From: Sediminibacillus terrae
Lineage (GTDB): Bacteria > Bacillota > Bacilli > Bacillales > Amphibacillaceae
Assembly (NCBI RefSeq): GCF_009602435.1
Contig: NZ_VZDQ01000021.1
Span: 496,001-560,000 of the forward strand
Length of the DNA stretch: 64,000 nucleotides
Direction: 5' to 3'
Both the position numbers and the translations under genes were made by a program. Positions 18,525 to 28,037 of this stretch are shown here, in pieces. The number at the start of each line of letters is the position of its first letter. Within the stretch, counting starts at the first letter, position 1. The notes below the pieces were generated by a model. The model was not told the origin of the DNA, did no database searches, and saw only the letters and a program-made list of their open reading frames with translations.

Positions 18525-19866
18525 AAACTGCATCATCAAATTTCGCTTCTGCCCCTTGTAATTTTTCCACTTTTTCTTCGGCACCGTTCGAAGCATTGAT
18601 GAAAATTCTGTACGTATCGTCCCCCAGTACACCTAAAAATTCATGGGTGAGCACTTCTTCACCAGAATCGTTTTCTATGACCGCCAGACGATTTTCCTGT
18701 ATTTTCACGTTGTGGTTTACTTTATCCTTCGCTTCTTCCGCTGTAAGCTCAGGATCCGGCAAGTCGCGCTCCTTGTGGTTCAAGTAGTAATCCCGGGACG
18801 TAAAGCCCAGAACATCTCCATTGTCAAGCGCCACTTTCACTTGAACAGAGTCGGGATACATACGTACATCTTCTTGGGTGTACAAGAAATTGTACACGCC
18901 GACATTGTTGTATTGACTGCTTTGGAAGAGTTCCATGTCTTCCATCTTAAGATCCTTCAGATAATCTTCCGCTTTGTTCATTCCTTCGTTGAGACTGATG
19001 CCCGGATCCTTGACCTCTCGATTGATAATCAACGACAAGGGATGACCGCCTTTAACCGACATGTCCATATAGCCGTCCCTTCCCGCTTTATGGAAAGATG
19101 CACTATAGGTTGCTACTTCGGCACCATCCCCTGACTTCGTTATCTTGATGTCCGAAGCATCTCTCACTTCAAACAATGCTTGTGCTTTTTTCAAAGCCTG
19201 TTTCTTGTTGATGTTTTCACCATTCAGGAATTGATACTCGTGTTTCTTGTTCGAAGTTCCTGTCATACTGACACCAAGGTTTCCCTCTGTATATCCTTCT
19301 ACTGTTTTTTCCACTGTTTTAAATCCATCGACGATGGTATTGTCCGCTTGTTTATCATTGGTAGCCAGGGCGAGCTGCACATCCATCCAACGTAAGTTGT
19401 TCTCCAACACAAGGTGTTGGACTTTCCGCAGTTCGTCTCGTATTTCCCCGGATTTATCGTAGAGGGATTCCAGGTTATTCACCTCTCCGTCAGTCAATGG
19501 ATCTTTTTCCAAATCCCTGATGGCTGTATTATAACTAAAGTCTCCGATATCGGATAAAAACTCTTCTGTTTTGTTGAATGGCAGCAAAGCCAACGGAAGC
19601 TGACCGACATCATTATGCGCTTCTGATGTAAGCCGCCATATATCTGCCAGTTGGGGGGATAAACGTTCCTTTGTATTCATCGCCAGTGTCGTTCCGATTT
19701 GGTCATGCAGTAAGTCCATATGATAGGATAAATCATGGAACGATCGCTGATACGTATTTTCCGCCTGGACAAGAATAGCGTTTTTCTCTTGATGTTCTTG
19801 ATAGCCCCATATTCCTGTCGCTCCCACCGCCAAAGCCAGTACTGCGATTAATATCCATCTTATCAT
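18523..19866 (-). CDS. ypeB: Germination protein YpeB
   Basis: Partner of the cortex-lytic enzyme SleB; each is needed for stable incorporation of the other into the spore inner membrane/cortex. 447 residues starting MIRWILIAVLALAVG (one N-terminal transmembrane anchor) followed by the soluble YpeB region containing three PepSY-like repeats toward the C terminus. ATG 19866 is preferred to a GTG 12 bases upstream on ribosome binding site spacing and family N terminus. It starts 17 bases after sleB, forming the expected forespore bicistron. Confidence 0.95.
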   Translation of the reverse strand: MIRWILIAVLALAVGATGIWGYQEHQEKNAILVQAENTYQRSFHDLSYHMDLLHDQIGTTLAMNTKERLSPQLADIWRLTSEAHNDVGQLPLALLPFNKTEEFLSDIGDFSYNTAIRDLEKDPLTDGEVNNLESLYDKSGEIRDELRKVQHLVLENNLRWMDVQLALATNDKQADNTIVDGFKTVEKTVEGYTEGNLGVSMTGTSNKKHEYQFLNGENINKKQALKKAQALFEVRDASDIKITKSGDGAEVATYSASFHKAGRDGYMDMSVKGGHPLSLIINREVKDPGISLNEGMNKAEDYLKDLKMEDMELFQSSQYNNVGVYNFLYTQEDVRMYPDSVQVKVALDNGDVLGFTSRDYYLNHKERDLPDPELTAEEAKDKVNHNVKIQENRLAVIENDSGEEVLTHEFLGVLGDDTYRIFINASNGAEEKVEKLQGAEAKFDDAV

Positions 19867-19883
19867 TTTGCGCGCCACCTTTC

Positions 19884-20729
19884 TTACATACAGAATATGT
19901 GCTTGCCGATTTGTTTAATTTGCGGTCTTGACCAAATCCAGTCAGATGTAGCTGTATTTGGATTAAAATAGTAAGTAGCCTCACCAGTTGGATCCCAGCC
20001 ATTTATCGCATCCAGTACTGCCTGTTCGGCAGATTCATTCGGTGTCAGCCAAATCTGCCCATCTGCAACAGCGGTAAAAGCCCTCGGCTCAAATATTACT
20101 CCTGATACAGTATTGGGAAATGTAGGACTTTCAACACGGTTGAGAATGACTGCCGCTACAGCAACCTTCCCTTCATACGGTTCTCCTCGGGCTTCGCCGT
20201 GGACGGCATTTGCCATTAAACGTATATCGTTTTGTGAAAAACCTCCAGGTACATTGACAGCCGTCGGTTCAGCTGGTGTACCTTCATCCTTTTGCTCATT
20301 TTCTTTCTTGCCAGTCTGCTCCTTACCGCCGTTTTTCACTTGCTGTTCTTTTGGTGTTCCCCCATAATGAGTGAACTTTTTGCCTTTTCTTATTTGCTCC
20401 TGAACAAACCCTTTATCATACTCACTTGCTTTTTCAAGCTTCTGTTTTGTTTTCGTGCCGGCCATTCCGTCGATTTCCAAACCAAATTCATACTGGAAAT
20501 TCCGGAGCGCCCAATACGTACCCCAACCGAATACACCGTCAATCTTTCCATTATAAAAACCCAAATATTGTAACCTTGCTTGTAATTCGATGACATCTTC
20601 ACCTGAAGCTCCATGCTGGATGACTTGCGGGCTGAACGCCTCTACAGGACGAAGCCCATCCGCAGATGGCATTCCAGCCACCAAGAGAACCGTAAAAAAC
20701 AAGAGAATAACTGTTCGTTTGAACCGCAT
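19884..20729 (-). CDS. sleB: Spore cortex-lytic enzyme SleB
   Basis: Lytic transglycosylase that degrades cortex peptidoglycan containing muramic-delta-lactam during germination. 281 residues from ATG 20729 (GGAGG 7 bases upstream): signal peptide (about 1-25), peptidoglycan-binding domain (about 35-95, with GASGEDVIELQARLQYLGFY), a low-complexity EQTGKKENEQ linker, and the SleB/CwlJ hydrolase domain (about 160-281, ANAVHGEARGEPYEGKVAVA with the catalytic glutamate). Slightly shorter than B. subtilis SleB. First gene of sleB-ypeB. Confidence 0.96.
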   Translation of the reverse strand: MRFKRTVILLFFTVLLVAGMPSADGLRPVEAFSPQVIQHGASGEDVIELQARLQYLGFYNGKIDGVFGWGTYWALRNFQYEFGLEIDGMAGTKTKQKLEKASEYDKGFVQEQIRKGKKFTHYGGTPKEQQVKNGGKEQTGKKENEQKDEGTPAEPTAVNVPGGFSQNDIRLMANAVHGEARGEPYEGKVAVAAVILNRVESPTFPNTVSGVIFEPRAFTAVADGQIWLTPNESAEQAVLDAINGWDPTGEATYYFNPNTATSDWIWSRPQIKQIGKHIFCM

Positions 20730-20908
20730 ACCATTTCCTCCTAAGAGTATCAAAGTCTTCGTTGTTGGCTTATTTTTTGAAAGCATGCTATTTTTATACA
20801 TGGGAAGCAGGAGAATAAGATACGGTTCTGGATTGGCGAAATCTCGAGCGAGGTCCGAAAGAAAAACTGGTACTGTCACATCCACTCGTCCTATATCGTT
20901 TCAGATGA

Positions 20909-20944
20909 TAAAAAAGCTACCCATGCCTTGGCATGGATAGCTTT
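20909..20944 (-). terminator. Terminator downstream of prsW
   Basis: AAAGCTATCCATGCC and GGCATGGGTAGCTTT arms followed by TTTATC on the minus strand, starting 8 bases after the prsW stop. Confidence 0.85.
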
Positions 20945-20951
20945 GATTGGC

Positions 20952-21638
20952 TTATTGAATTTGTGACTTTTTTTCCGTCAGTACGACAACGTTTTTATAT
21001 TCGTGCTGGTTCGCCAATTTGACTTTACGGAGTGCAAACATCCACAAAAGAATCATAAAGGGTGTCATGACATAGATCCAGGAGGGAACTGCTTCTAAGA
21101 TGAAGTCATAAAAACCGTGAAGACTTACAGGAATCAACAGTGCTAATACTTGGGAACGTCTGACGTTTTTCGTCAAAAATTTCGCTCTTCCAAGATAATA
21201 ACCCATAATCACACCGAACAATGCGTGAGACGATACAGGAAAAATCGCTCTGCTAAATGCGTATTCCACACCATGTGCAAGGAGGTAAAGCAAGTTTTCC
21301 ACTGTCGCAAAACCAAGGCTGATGGCGACACCATATATAATGCCGTCGTAAAGAGAATCAAAGTCGGTATATTTATAAACCGTATAAAGAAAGATGAACC
21401 ATTTAAAGAACTCTTCCATTAACCCGGTCAGTAAAAAAGATCGAATCAGCGGCGTCTGGCCGATTCCTTCTTCCATAAAAGCATACTGGATAAACATCAA
21501 AGGAAACACCAAAAGAGCCCCGTACAAAAAAGTCCGGAACACAGTGGTCAACGGTTCTGAATCCAATCGGTCTTTTAAATAAAAAAATGACATAAGCGCC
21601 AGTGTCGGTGCAATCCCGGCAGAGAGGACAGCAAACAT
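20952..21638 (-). CDS. prsW: PrsW-type intramembrane protease
   Basis: Multi-pass protease; in B. subtilis PrsW performs site-1 cleavage of the anti-sigma-W factor RsiW. 228 residues from ATG 21638 (MFAVLSAGIAPTLAL), chosen by family N terminus. Family motifs visible: MEEFFKWFIF near residue 75 (the EExxK catalytic motif), the glycine-rich FATVENLLYL near 115, and HALFGVIMGYYLG near 140. Position beside sleB matches ypdC of B. subtilis. No sigma-W or rsiW gene is in this window; SigX/RsiX at 35.9-37.7 kb is another ECF pair. Confidence 0.92.
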   Translation of the reverse strand: MFAVLSAGIAPTLALMSFFYLKDRLDSEPLTTVFRTFLYGALLVFPLMFIQYAFMEEGIGQTPLIRSFLLTGLMEEFFKWFIFLYTVYKYTDFDSLYDGIIYGVAISLGFATVENLLYLLAHGVEYAFSRAIFPVSSHALFGVIMGYYLGRAKFLTKNVRRSQVLALLIPVSLHGFYDFILEAVPSWIYVMTPFMILLWMFALRKVKLANQHEYKNVVVLTEKKSQIQ

Positions 21639-21725
21639 GTCGACACCCTCTTTCAATCTAATATCATTCATCGTATCATGAAGTTGGAGCAAATAAAATA
21701 GTCCTAATAAAAGTAGGTGAAAAAC

Positions 21726-22694
21726 TTGAAAAAAATACTAATCATCCATACAGGCGGCACTATTTCCATGCAAGAAGATAAAAGAAGCGGCACCGTTTCG
21801 ACATCCAGCGAGCACCCGCTTTCTAATTCAGCATCATTGTTCCATCATGATGCGCATATTGAAGAAGATTTTTTATTTAATTTACCGTCCCCGCATATAA
21901 CGCCTGCCCACATGCTCGAATTAGGCAGACGAATCCACGACAAGCTTGCAGCCGGGAATTTTGACGGGGTTGTCGTAACGCACGGGACCGACACATTGGA
22001 AGAAACAGCTTACTTTCTCGACTTGTTTTTACAAACCAGAAAACCAGTTGTCGTCACTGGGGCTATGCGCTCCAGCAACGAGGTCGGCTCAGATGGATTG
22101 TATAACCTAATCAGCTCCATCCGCGTCGCCAACACAGATGAAGCCCAGGATAAAGGTGTACTCGTGGTAATGAACGATGAAATCCACACAGCAAAAAATG
22201 TCACCAAAACATCTACAAGTAATGTAGCGACATTTCAAAGTCCTCAGTACGGACCGATCGGGATTATTACAAAGCAGGAGATCTTGTTCCATCAAAAACT
22301 CATCTCTTATGAATCTTATCCTATCCAGCAATTGACCAAGAATGTGGCGTTAGTAAAAGCGTATGCCGGGATGGACGGCAGTCTTATCAGCGCCATTCAC
22401 AGCACAGGCATTTCCGGCCTGATCATCGAAGCGCTCGGCCAAGGAAATGTTCCAAAGGGGATCATTCCCGCCCTTCAGCAAATACTTGATGACGACATTC
22501 CGATCATACTCGTTTCCAGGTGCTATCAGGGAATAGTCCAAGCCACCTATATGTATGAGGGAGGCGGAAGACAATTAAGGGATATGGGAATCATCTTCGC
22601 CAATGGGCTGACCGGACCGAAAGCCAGAATAAAATTGATGGTTGCGTTGGAATTGACAAACAATTTGACAGAGCTGGCTCCGATGTTCGAATGA
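21726..22694 (+). CDS. ansA: Type I L-asparaginase
   Basis: Cytoplasmic hydrolysis of asparagine to aspartate and ammonia. 322 residues, with both active-site motifs: HTGGTISM near residue 8 and THGTDTLEETAYFL near 83; MRSSNEVGSDG follows. TTG at 21726 is the probable start, since TAGGTGA is 5 bases upstream and the family begins MKKILxxxTGGT; a GTG nine bases earlier sits in that site. It is divergent from prsW and convergent with ypdA, with which it shares a terminator. Confidence 0.92.
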   Translation: MKKILIIHTGGTISMQEDKRSGTVSTSSEHPLSNSASLFHHDAHIEEDFLFNLPSPHITPAHMLELGRRIHDKLAAGNFDGVVVTHGTDTLEETAYFLDLFLQTRKPVVVTGAMRSSNEVGSDGLYNLISSIRVANTDEAQDKGVLVVMNDEIHTAKNVTKTSTSNVATFQSPQYGPIGIITKQEILFHQKLISYESYPIQQLTKNVALVKAYAGMDGSLISAIHSTGISGLIIEALGQGNVPKGIIPALQQILDDDIPIILVSRCYQGIVQATYMYEGGGRQLRDMGIIFANGLTGPKARIKLMVALELTNNLTELAPMFE

Positions 22695-22717
22695 TTTGCC
22701 GAATCGCAAGATAGAAG

Positions 22718-22755
22718 AAAAGCTGCAGGAGCCATTTTCACTCCTGCAGCTTTTT
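22718..22755. terminator. Bidirectional terminator between ansA and ypdA
   Basis: AAAAGCTGCAGGAG and CTCCTGCAGCTTTTT arms with a 9-base loop; T runs on both strands serve the convergent ansA and ypdA. Confidence 0.9.
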
Positions 22756-22758
22756 GAA

Positions 22759-23739
22759 TCATCGGGATTTAGCCATAATAGCTTCGGCAATCAGTCCGCC
22801 ATGATATCGCCCGTTCTCTATAAAAATCTTGTTATTGTTATACCCCGCGGCGATCACGCCTGCAATGTAAATACCGGGAATGTTCGTTTCCATTGTTTCT
22901 TCATCATATACAGGCTCTCCGGTTTCTTTATCAAGTTCGATCCCCATTTCCTGCAGGAATTGGTTGTCTGGCTGATAGCCTGTCATGGCAAATACATAAT
23001 CATTTTCTATCACGCATTGCTTACCGCCCACTTGATAGTGCACTTCATCTTCCGTAATGTGATCGATTTCCGCAGTGAATTCCATCTTGACGATTTCTTT
23101 TCGAACAAGGGAGGCAAACTCAGGTAAAATCCATGGTTTGATACTTGGCGAATATTCGCTCCCCCGGTATAAAACAGTGATATTCGCTCCTGCTTTATGT
23201 AGCTCCAACGCTGCATCGACAGCTGAGTTTTTTCCGCCGATGATGGCTACATTTTGACCAAAGTAAGGATGCGCCTCCTTGAAGTAGTGCATGACTTTAG
23301 GAAGGTCCTCCCCTGGCACACCCATATATCGAGGCTGATCATAATAGCCCGTCGCCACGATAACGTGGTCCGCCTGATATTTCCGCTCTTTCCCGTTGGC
23401 AGTTCGAGTGCGTAGTTGAAAGACATTTTCCTGTTTGGTGACTTTTTCTACTCGTTCAAAAGGATTTATCCGGAGCTCGCTCCGTTCTGCCACGGTGCGA
23501 TAGTAAGCCATTGCCTGGTTCCGCACCGGTTTTTTCTTTTCTGTGATAAAAGGGATTTCCCCAATCTCCAATCGATCGCTGGAACTGAAAAACGTTTGAT
23601 GCGTAGGGTAATGATAAATAGAATTCACGACATTCCCTTTTTCAATCAACAGCGGGTCCACCCCTCGTTTCTTCAGTTCCAAGGCAGCCGACATGCCACA
23701 TGGTCCCGCTCCAATAATGATTGTATTTTCTTTTTGCAT
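22759..23739 (-). CDS. ypdA: Bacillithiol disulfide reductase (YpdA)
   Basis: NADPH-dependent flavoprotein of the thioredoxin reductase fold, reported as the reductase of oxidised bacillithiol. 326 residues from ATG 23739 (MQKENTIIIGAGPCG, AAAGGAG upstream). The FAD motif GAGPCGMSAALEL is at about 9-21, with the family-specific cysteine in GPCG, and the NADPH motif IGGKNSAVDAALEL near 165. As in B. subtilis it is next to the glutamate dehydrogenase gene, but a hairpin between them suggests separate transcripts. Confidence 0.93.
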   Translation of the reverse strand: MQKENTIIIGAGPCGMSAALELKKRGVDPLLIEKGNVVNSIYHYPTHQTFFSSSDRLEIGEIPFITEKKKPVRNQAMAYYRTVAERSELRINPFERVEKVTKQENVFQLRTRTANGKERKYQADHVIVATGYYDQPRYMGVPGEDLPKVMHYFKEAHPYFGQNVAIIGGKNSAVDAALELHKAGANITVLYRGSEYSPSIKPWILPEFASLVRKEIVKMEFTAEIDHITEDEVHYQVGGKQCVIENDYVFAMTGYQPDNQFLQEMGIELDKETGEPVYDEETMETNIPGIYIAGVIAAGYNNNKIFIENGRYHGGLIAEAIMAKSR

Positions 23740-23817
23740 CTCTTCCACTCCTTTTCGCCAAACCAAAAGACTGCCCAGAAGCAGCCTTAACCTTTTAACC
23801 CATGACAGAGAAGGAAA

Positions 23818-23858
23818 ACAGAAACGGCACTTATCAAATCTGCGCTGATAAGTACCGC
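23818..23858 (-). terminator. Probable terminator downstream of gudB
   Basis: GGTACTTATCA and TGATAAGTGCC arms on the minus strand followed by GTTTCTGTTTT; the T run is interrupted, so efficiency is uncertain. Confidence 0.55.
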
Positions 23859-23865
23859 CCTATCA

Positions 23866-25149
23866 TTATATCCAGCCTCTGAATCTTGCTGCTTCAGCCA
23901 TTTTTCTGACTCCGACCATATATGCGGCCAGACGCATATCTATTTTTCTGGTTTCCGCTGTATTATAGACATTGTTAAAGCCCTTAACCATGACTTTATA
24001 CAATTTCTCTTCAATTTCTTCTTCTGTCCAATAATAGCCCTGGTTGTTCTGTACCCATTCGAAATAGGAGACAGTAACCCCCCCGGCAGAAGCCAATACA
24101 TCCGGTACAAGCAGGATGCCCCGCTCCGATAAAATCCTTGTAGCTTCCAGGGTGGTCGGTCCGTTGGCTGCTTCAACTATAATAGAAGCGTTGATTTTCT
24201 CGGCATTTTCTTCGGTTATTTGGTTCTCAACTGCTGCAGGAACCAAAATGTCGCAATCCAATTCCAACAGTTCTTCGTTGGAGATCGTGTCTTCAAACAG
24301 TTTGGTGACCGTTCCGAAACTGTCTCTTCTATCTAATAAATAATCGATATCCAAGCCATCTGGATCATGGAGTCCTCCGTATGCGTCAGAAATACCGACG
24401 ATTTTGGCTCCTTGATCATTCAAAAACTTCGCTAAAAAGCTGCCAGCATTTCCAAAGCCTTGAATGACCACTTTTGAATCTTTAACAGATATACCTTTTT
24501 TCTTGACCGCTTCATCAATACAAATGGTAACGCCTTTTGCTGTGGCGGATTCACGTCCGTGCGAGCCACCTAGTACTATCGGTTTCCCTGTAATAAAACC
24601 AGGGTTATTGAATTCGTCTATACGACTGTATTCATCCATCATCCAAGCCATGATTTGCGGATTGGTAAATACATCTGGTGCCGGTATATCCTTTGTGGGT
24701 CCGACTATTTGGCTGATCGCCCGTACATATCCACGGCTAAGCCCTTCAAGTTCCCGGAAAGACATTTCCCGCGGATCACAAACAATACCGCCTTTTCCTC
24801 CGCCATACGGCAAATCGACAATGCCCGCTTTCAGACTCATCCATATCGATAGCGCCTTTACTTCTTTCTCTGTTACATTCGGGTGAAACCTTACCCCGCC
24901 TTTTGTTGGTCCTACTGCATCATTATGCTGCGCTCGGTATCCTGTGAATATCTTGATGGAATCATCATCCATTCGTACAGGTATCCGGACAGTCATCATC
25001 CTCACCGGTTCTTTTAATAAATCAAAGACTTCTTCTGGATAGCCCAGTTTATCAAGTGCTGTTTGTACTACCGTTTGGGTTGATTTTAATACGTCCAGTT
25101 TGTCTTCATTTTGTTCATTTGGAGAATCTGATGCTTTATCGGCTACCAT
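23866..25149 (-). CDS. gudB: NAD-specific glutamate dehydrogenase
   Basis: Oxidative deamination of glutamate to 2-oxoglutarate and ammonia. 427 residues, identical in length to B. subtilis GudB; start ATG 25149 with GGAGGT 6 bases upstream. Visible motifs are GPTKGGVRFHP near residue 80, the catalytic-lysine region PYGGGKGGI near 113, and the Rossmann GFGNAGS near 223. The sequence shows no tandem duplication like the one that inactivates GudB in laboratory B. subtilis, so the enzyme should be active. Location beside ypdA supports the gudB rather than rocG name. Confidence 0.95.
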   Translation of the reverse strand: MVADKASDSPNEQNEDKLDVLKSTQTVVQTALDKLGYPEEVFDLLKEPVRMMTVRIPVRMDDDSIKIFTGYRAQHNDAVGPTKGGVRFHPNVTEKEVKALSIWMSLKAGIVDLPYGGGKGGIVCDPREMSFRELEGLSRGYVRAISQIVGPTKDIPAPDVFTNPQIMAWMMDEYSRIDEFNNPGFITGKPIVLGGSHGRESATAKGVTICIDEAVKKKGISVKDSKVVIQGFGNAGSFLAKFLNDQGAKIVGISDAYGGLHDPDGLDIDYLLDRRDSFGTVTKLFEDTISNEELLELDCDILVPAAVENQITEENAEKINASIIVEAANGPTTLEATRILSERGILLVPDVLASAGGVTVSYFEWVQNNQGYYWTEEEIEEKLYKVMVKGFNNVYNTAETRKIDMRLAAYMVGVRKMAEAARFRGWI

Positions 25150-25214
25150 GAACTTACCTCCCAATCGTATTCAGTTCATCACTTAAAAGATTTACGCAAT
25201 TTCTTTCAGACAAT

Positions 25215-25242
25215 AGTATACACGCTAGATAGCATTATGCAA
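25215..25242 (-). promoter_or_regulatory. Possible sigma-A promoter of gudB
   Basis: On the minus strand TTGCAT (25237-25242), a 16-base spacer and TATACT (25215-25220), about 65 bases before the gudB ATG. Confidence 0.5.
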
Positions 25243-25270
25243 TACGTTATCGGCATTTAATAAATAATTT

Positions 25271-26203
25271 CTATTGCTTGTTTTTCGATGAAAGAGATAC
25301 AAACTTTTCGACCATTTGTTCATAGGACCAGCCGACGACTTTTGCGGCATCTGGAAACAGGCTCGTCGGTGTCATCCCAGGCAATGTATTCACCTCTAAT
25401 ACTATCGGTTCGCCCGCTTCCGATACAATAAAATCGACTCTGGAATATACGTCGCAACCCAAAAGTTGATGGGCACGGACAGCGAAAGTTTGCAATTGTC
25501 CGGTCAACGAATCACTGATACGCGCCGGGATGATATGTTCACTTCCGCCTGGCTTATATTTAGAATCGAAGTCATAGTATTCATTTTTAGGGATGATTTC
25601 AATAACCGGCAACGCTTGTTCTTCCCCTTGCGGACCGATCACTGCGACAGTGAATTCCCTTCCAGGGATAAATTCTTCCACTAGCAGCGTATTGTCGCTT
25701 TGCACAGCATTTTTCACTGCTTCCGGCAACTGTTCCGTCTCTTTGACAATCGTCAAACCAAGCGTCGAACCTTCTTGGTTTGGTTTCACTACATATGGAG
25801 GAGTGAATTTTCCTTGTATCAAATCAATGATTTCCTGTTGAGTATGTCTCTTTACAGGTATGGCTATACCTTTGGCAACAGGCAATTGGTTTTTTTCAAA
25901 AATTTGCTTGGCCTTTGCCTTATCCATCGCTAATGCGGAAGCCAACACGCCTGACCCAACATAAGGGATGTCCAGTATATCCAGCAGCCCCTGTATTCTT
26001 CCATCCTCTCCGAATTTTCCATGAAGTCCGATGAAAACCAAGTCTACTTTAAGCTCCAGCAACTCGTCCAGACGTTCTGGGTGGAAATCGATCCCTGTCA
26101 CCTCATGTCCGTTTTCTCTTAATGCTTGTATGATTCCCTTCCCAGTAGAAAGGGAAACTTCTCTCTCGCCAGATGTTCCTCCATAAAGGACCGCTATTTT
26201 CAC
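25271..26203 (-). CDS. ddl: D-alanine--D-alanine ligase
   Basis: Makes the D-Ala-D-Ala dipeptide for peptidoglycan. 310 residues from a GTG at 26203 (GGGAG 6-8 bases upstream): N-terminal LYGGTSGEREVSL, HGKFGEDGRIQGLLDILDIPYVG (in part) near residue 62, the ATP-grasp core with VKPNQEGSTLG near 145, and the C-terminal EVNTLPGMTPTSLFP. It is of the short, about 310-residue type rather than the 350-residue Ddl of B. subtilis, and is not in this neighbourhood in B. subtilis, so it may be an insertion into the ancestral order or a second ligase. Confidence 0.93.
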   Translation of the reverse strand: MKIAVLYGGTSGEREVSLSTGKGIIQALRENGHEVTGIDFHPERLDELLELKVDLVFIGLHGKFGEDGRIQGLLDILDIPYVGSGVLASALAMDKAKAKQIFEKNQLPVAKGIAIPVKRHTQQEIIDLIQGKFTPPYVVKPNQEGSTLGLTIVKETEQLPEAVKNAVQSDNTLLVEEFIPGREFTVAVIGPQGEEQALPVIEIIPKNEYYDFDSKYKPGGSEHIIPARISDSLTGQLQTFAVRAHQLLGCDVYSRVDFIVSEAGEPIVLEVNTLPGMTPTSLFPDAAKVVGWSYEQMVEKFVSLSSKNKQ

Positions 26204-26471
26204 TCCATTCACTCCCTAAACCTAAACTCCGTTATCATTCTTTAGTTGACTATTTCTTTATTTAACTCACTACGTACATATAGTAACATGTTCCCATACC
26301 TTCATCTACAAAAACAATCCAGAAAAGTGTGGTCCGACTTGGTCGCACGATTATCAACAATTGGAATGGAGGATTTTCAAGATGGAAAGTCCTTTCGTAT
26401 TCCCCATACCTGAATATTTCGACAGCTGAGATCCCCTCTCTTAAAAAAACGAACCTTCTGATATAGACCAT

Positions 26472-26516
26472 AAAAAAGGAGCTGGTATTAAATCGACCAA
26501 CCCCTTCTTCCAGCTA
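26472..26516 (-). terminator. Probable terminator downstream of mecB
   Basis: AGCTGG and CCAGCTCC arms with a long, internally paired loop followed by TTTTTTATGG on the minus strand. The remaining 26213-26470 between ddl and this hairpin shows no gene. Confidence 0.6.
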
Positions 26517-26518
26517 TA

Positions 26519-27109
26519 TCATTGTAAAAAATACTTATTCACTTGTTCAGCGGCGTTTTGTGAAAATATTTGTTTGCCGTACTCTTTCAATTTATGGGAT
26601 GTAACGATGCTTGGTGAAGAGAACTCGGACATAATGGCAATCACATGCTCCCGGTTTTGGCCGTCGACTTCCTCATCGGCAACTTGCATGTAATAAAAAC
26701 CATCCATATGATAAACCGTTCCCCCGTTGATGCCCAAATCCGCAAAATGTGCACAAACCTGGATGATATTTTCAAAATCAGTAAATGCAAAAATCAGTTC
26801 CCGGCTTTCATCCAAGGTAACCTTCATTTCTACATACTCTTCATCCTCTTCTTCATCATCTATCCAATGGTTATTCTGGGTCACGATGACCAGCATCCCT
26901 TGTGCCTGCATAAGATGGACCTGGACAAGCAGCATTCCTTCCAACTCAATTCCCAGCTCGTCGCTGGCTTCATACATCATATCGTGAAACAGTTGATGGA
27001 CTCTCGGCAGATCATGCCACAGGTCTTCTTTTGTCAAACCTCTTTCAATCAAGTCATCGAAAGTTAAAAAGATCTTGAATTGGTTGGTCGATAGTCGTTC
27101 TAAACGCAT
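26519..27109 (-). CDS. mecB: Adaptor protein MecA paralogue (YpbH/MecB)
   Basis: MecA-family adaptor that delivers substrates to the ClpC ATPase. 196 residues with the N-terminal substrate-binding segment MRLERLSTNQFKIFLTFDDL, a short acidic linker (DDEEEDEEY, about 86-94) and the C-terminal ClpC-binding domain (about 100-196, FTDFENIIQVC, YYMQV, KEYGKQIFSQNAAEQV). The short linker and shorter length distinguish it from MecA (about 218 residues); the ypbG-ypbH neighbourhood matches B. subtilis. Confidence 0.88.
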   Translation of the reverse strand: MRLERLSTNQFKIFLTFDDLIERGLTKEDLWHDLPRVHQLFHDMMYEASDELGIELEGMLLVQVHLMQAQGMLVIVTQNNHWIDDEEEDEEYVEMKVTLDESRELIFAFTDFENIIQVCAHFADLGINGGTVYHMDGFYYMQVADEEVDGQNREHVIAIMSEFSSPSIVTSHKLKEYGKQIFSQNAAEQVNKYFLQ

Positions 27110-27212
27110 TCACTCATCCCCCCTTGAATGCCTCATCTAATTCTATATTATATGAGGAAATCGGATTATTGGTACCTAGACAGTAACACAGATTCAGCCA
27201 GCAGAAAACAGT

Positions 27213-27989
27213 TTAAGCTCTTTTAAGTGTCACGATATGGCATTCGGAAGTTGTTCCTAGCCTGAATGGCAAACTGGTGTACCCATAACCTTCACTGATC
27301 AGCACCGGTGTTTCGTGGATAGTTTTAATCCCTCCGCGTGTGTAAAGCCCGAGTCCGAAAATGCGAATTTGACCTCCATGGGTATGCCCGCTAAAGACGA
27401 AATCGACATCATCGGCAATGCCCGCTCCCATTTCTTCAAACGCACTCGGGCGATGTGTGAAGAGCAGCACCGGCATGTCTTCATCAGGCGTATCCAAGAG
27501 TTCCACAATAGGCGAGCTATTGTCCGGATCATCGAATCCGAGAAGCCACAGCCTCTGGCCGTCAGGCAGTATCACTTTTCTTGATTCATTTTTCAAGCAG
27601 GTCACCCCTGCTGTTACCAATAGCTCTTCCAGCTTCTGACGGTCCAATTCATAATCATTGTTACCCCAGACAAAATATATCGGTGCTTCGAGTCTTTGGA
27701 GCCGGTAAAGGTTTTCTTTGATTCTACTCAAAGGCACCTTGCGTTCTGCCAGATCTCCACCGATGACCACCAGATCGACATGTTCATCAACCGACGATAG
27801 AGTCTCTATTTGTATGGTTCGACGGTGAATGTCGGAAATGAAAAATACCCGGATGGATTCTACATTCTCCCCTAGTGATGGAATGGGTATTTGATGGCGC
27901 CGCAGATGATCACGGTGTGCCAGGTAAACCATCCTGCCGGATAAAAACAAACCACTAATGAAAACTATTCCAAATATAATAAGACCCAA
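27213..27989 (-). CDS. ypbG: Membrane-anchored metallophosphoesterase (YpbG)
   Basis: Calcineurin-like phosphoesterase with one N-terminal transmembrane helix (about 1-20). The metal-binding motifs appear in order: DIHR near residue 54, GGDLAE near 78, GNND near 107, and GHTHGGQ near 200. 258 residues; TTG start with GGAG 8 bases upstream. Substrate unknown; the family is often called YkuE/YpbG-like. It follows the CBS-ACT gene by 48 bases and may share its transcript. Confidence 0.88.
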   Translation of the reverse strand: MGLIIFGIVFISGLFLSGRMVYLAHRDHLRRHQIPIPSLGENVESIRVFFISDIHRRTIQIETLSSVDEHVDLVVIGGDLAERKVPLSRIKENLYRLQRLEAPIYFVWGNNDYELDRQKLEELLVTAGVTCLKNESRKVILPDGQRLWLLGFDDPDNSSPIVELLDTPDEDMPVLLFTHRPSAFEEMGAGIADDVDFVFSGHTHGGQIRIFGLGLYTRGGIKTIHETPVLISEGYGYTSLPFRLGTTSECHIVTLKRA

Positions 27990-28037
27990 TCAGTTTCTCC
28001 TTTTTTCCTGTTTCACTATGGACAGTTTCAACATAGA

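Noticed and set aside
23866-25149. Possible cryptic gudB allele with tandem duplication
   Set aside because: The active-site region has no repeated triplet of codons; length equals the active form.
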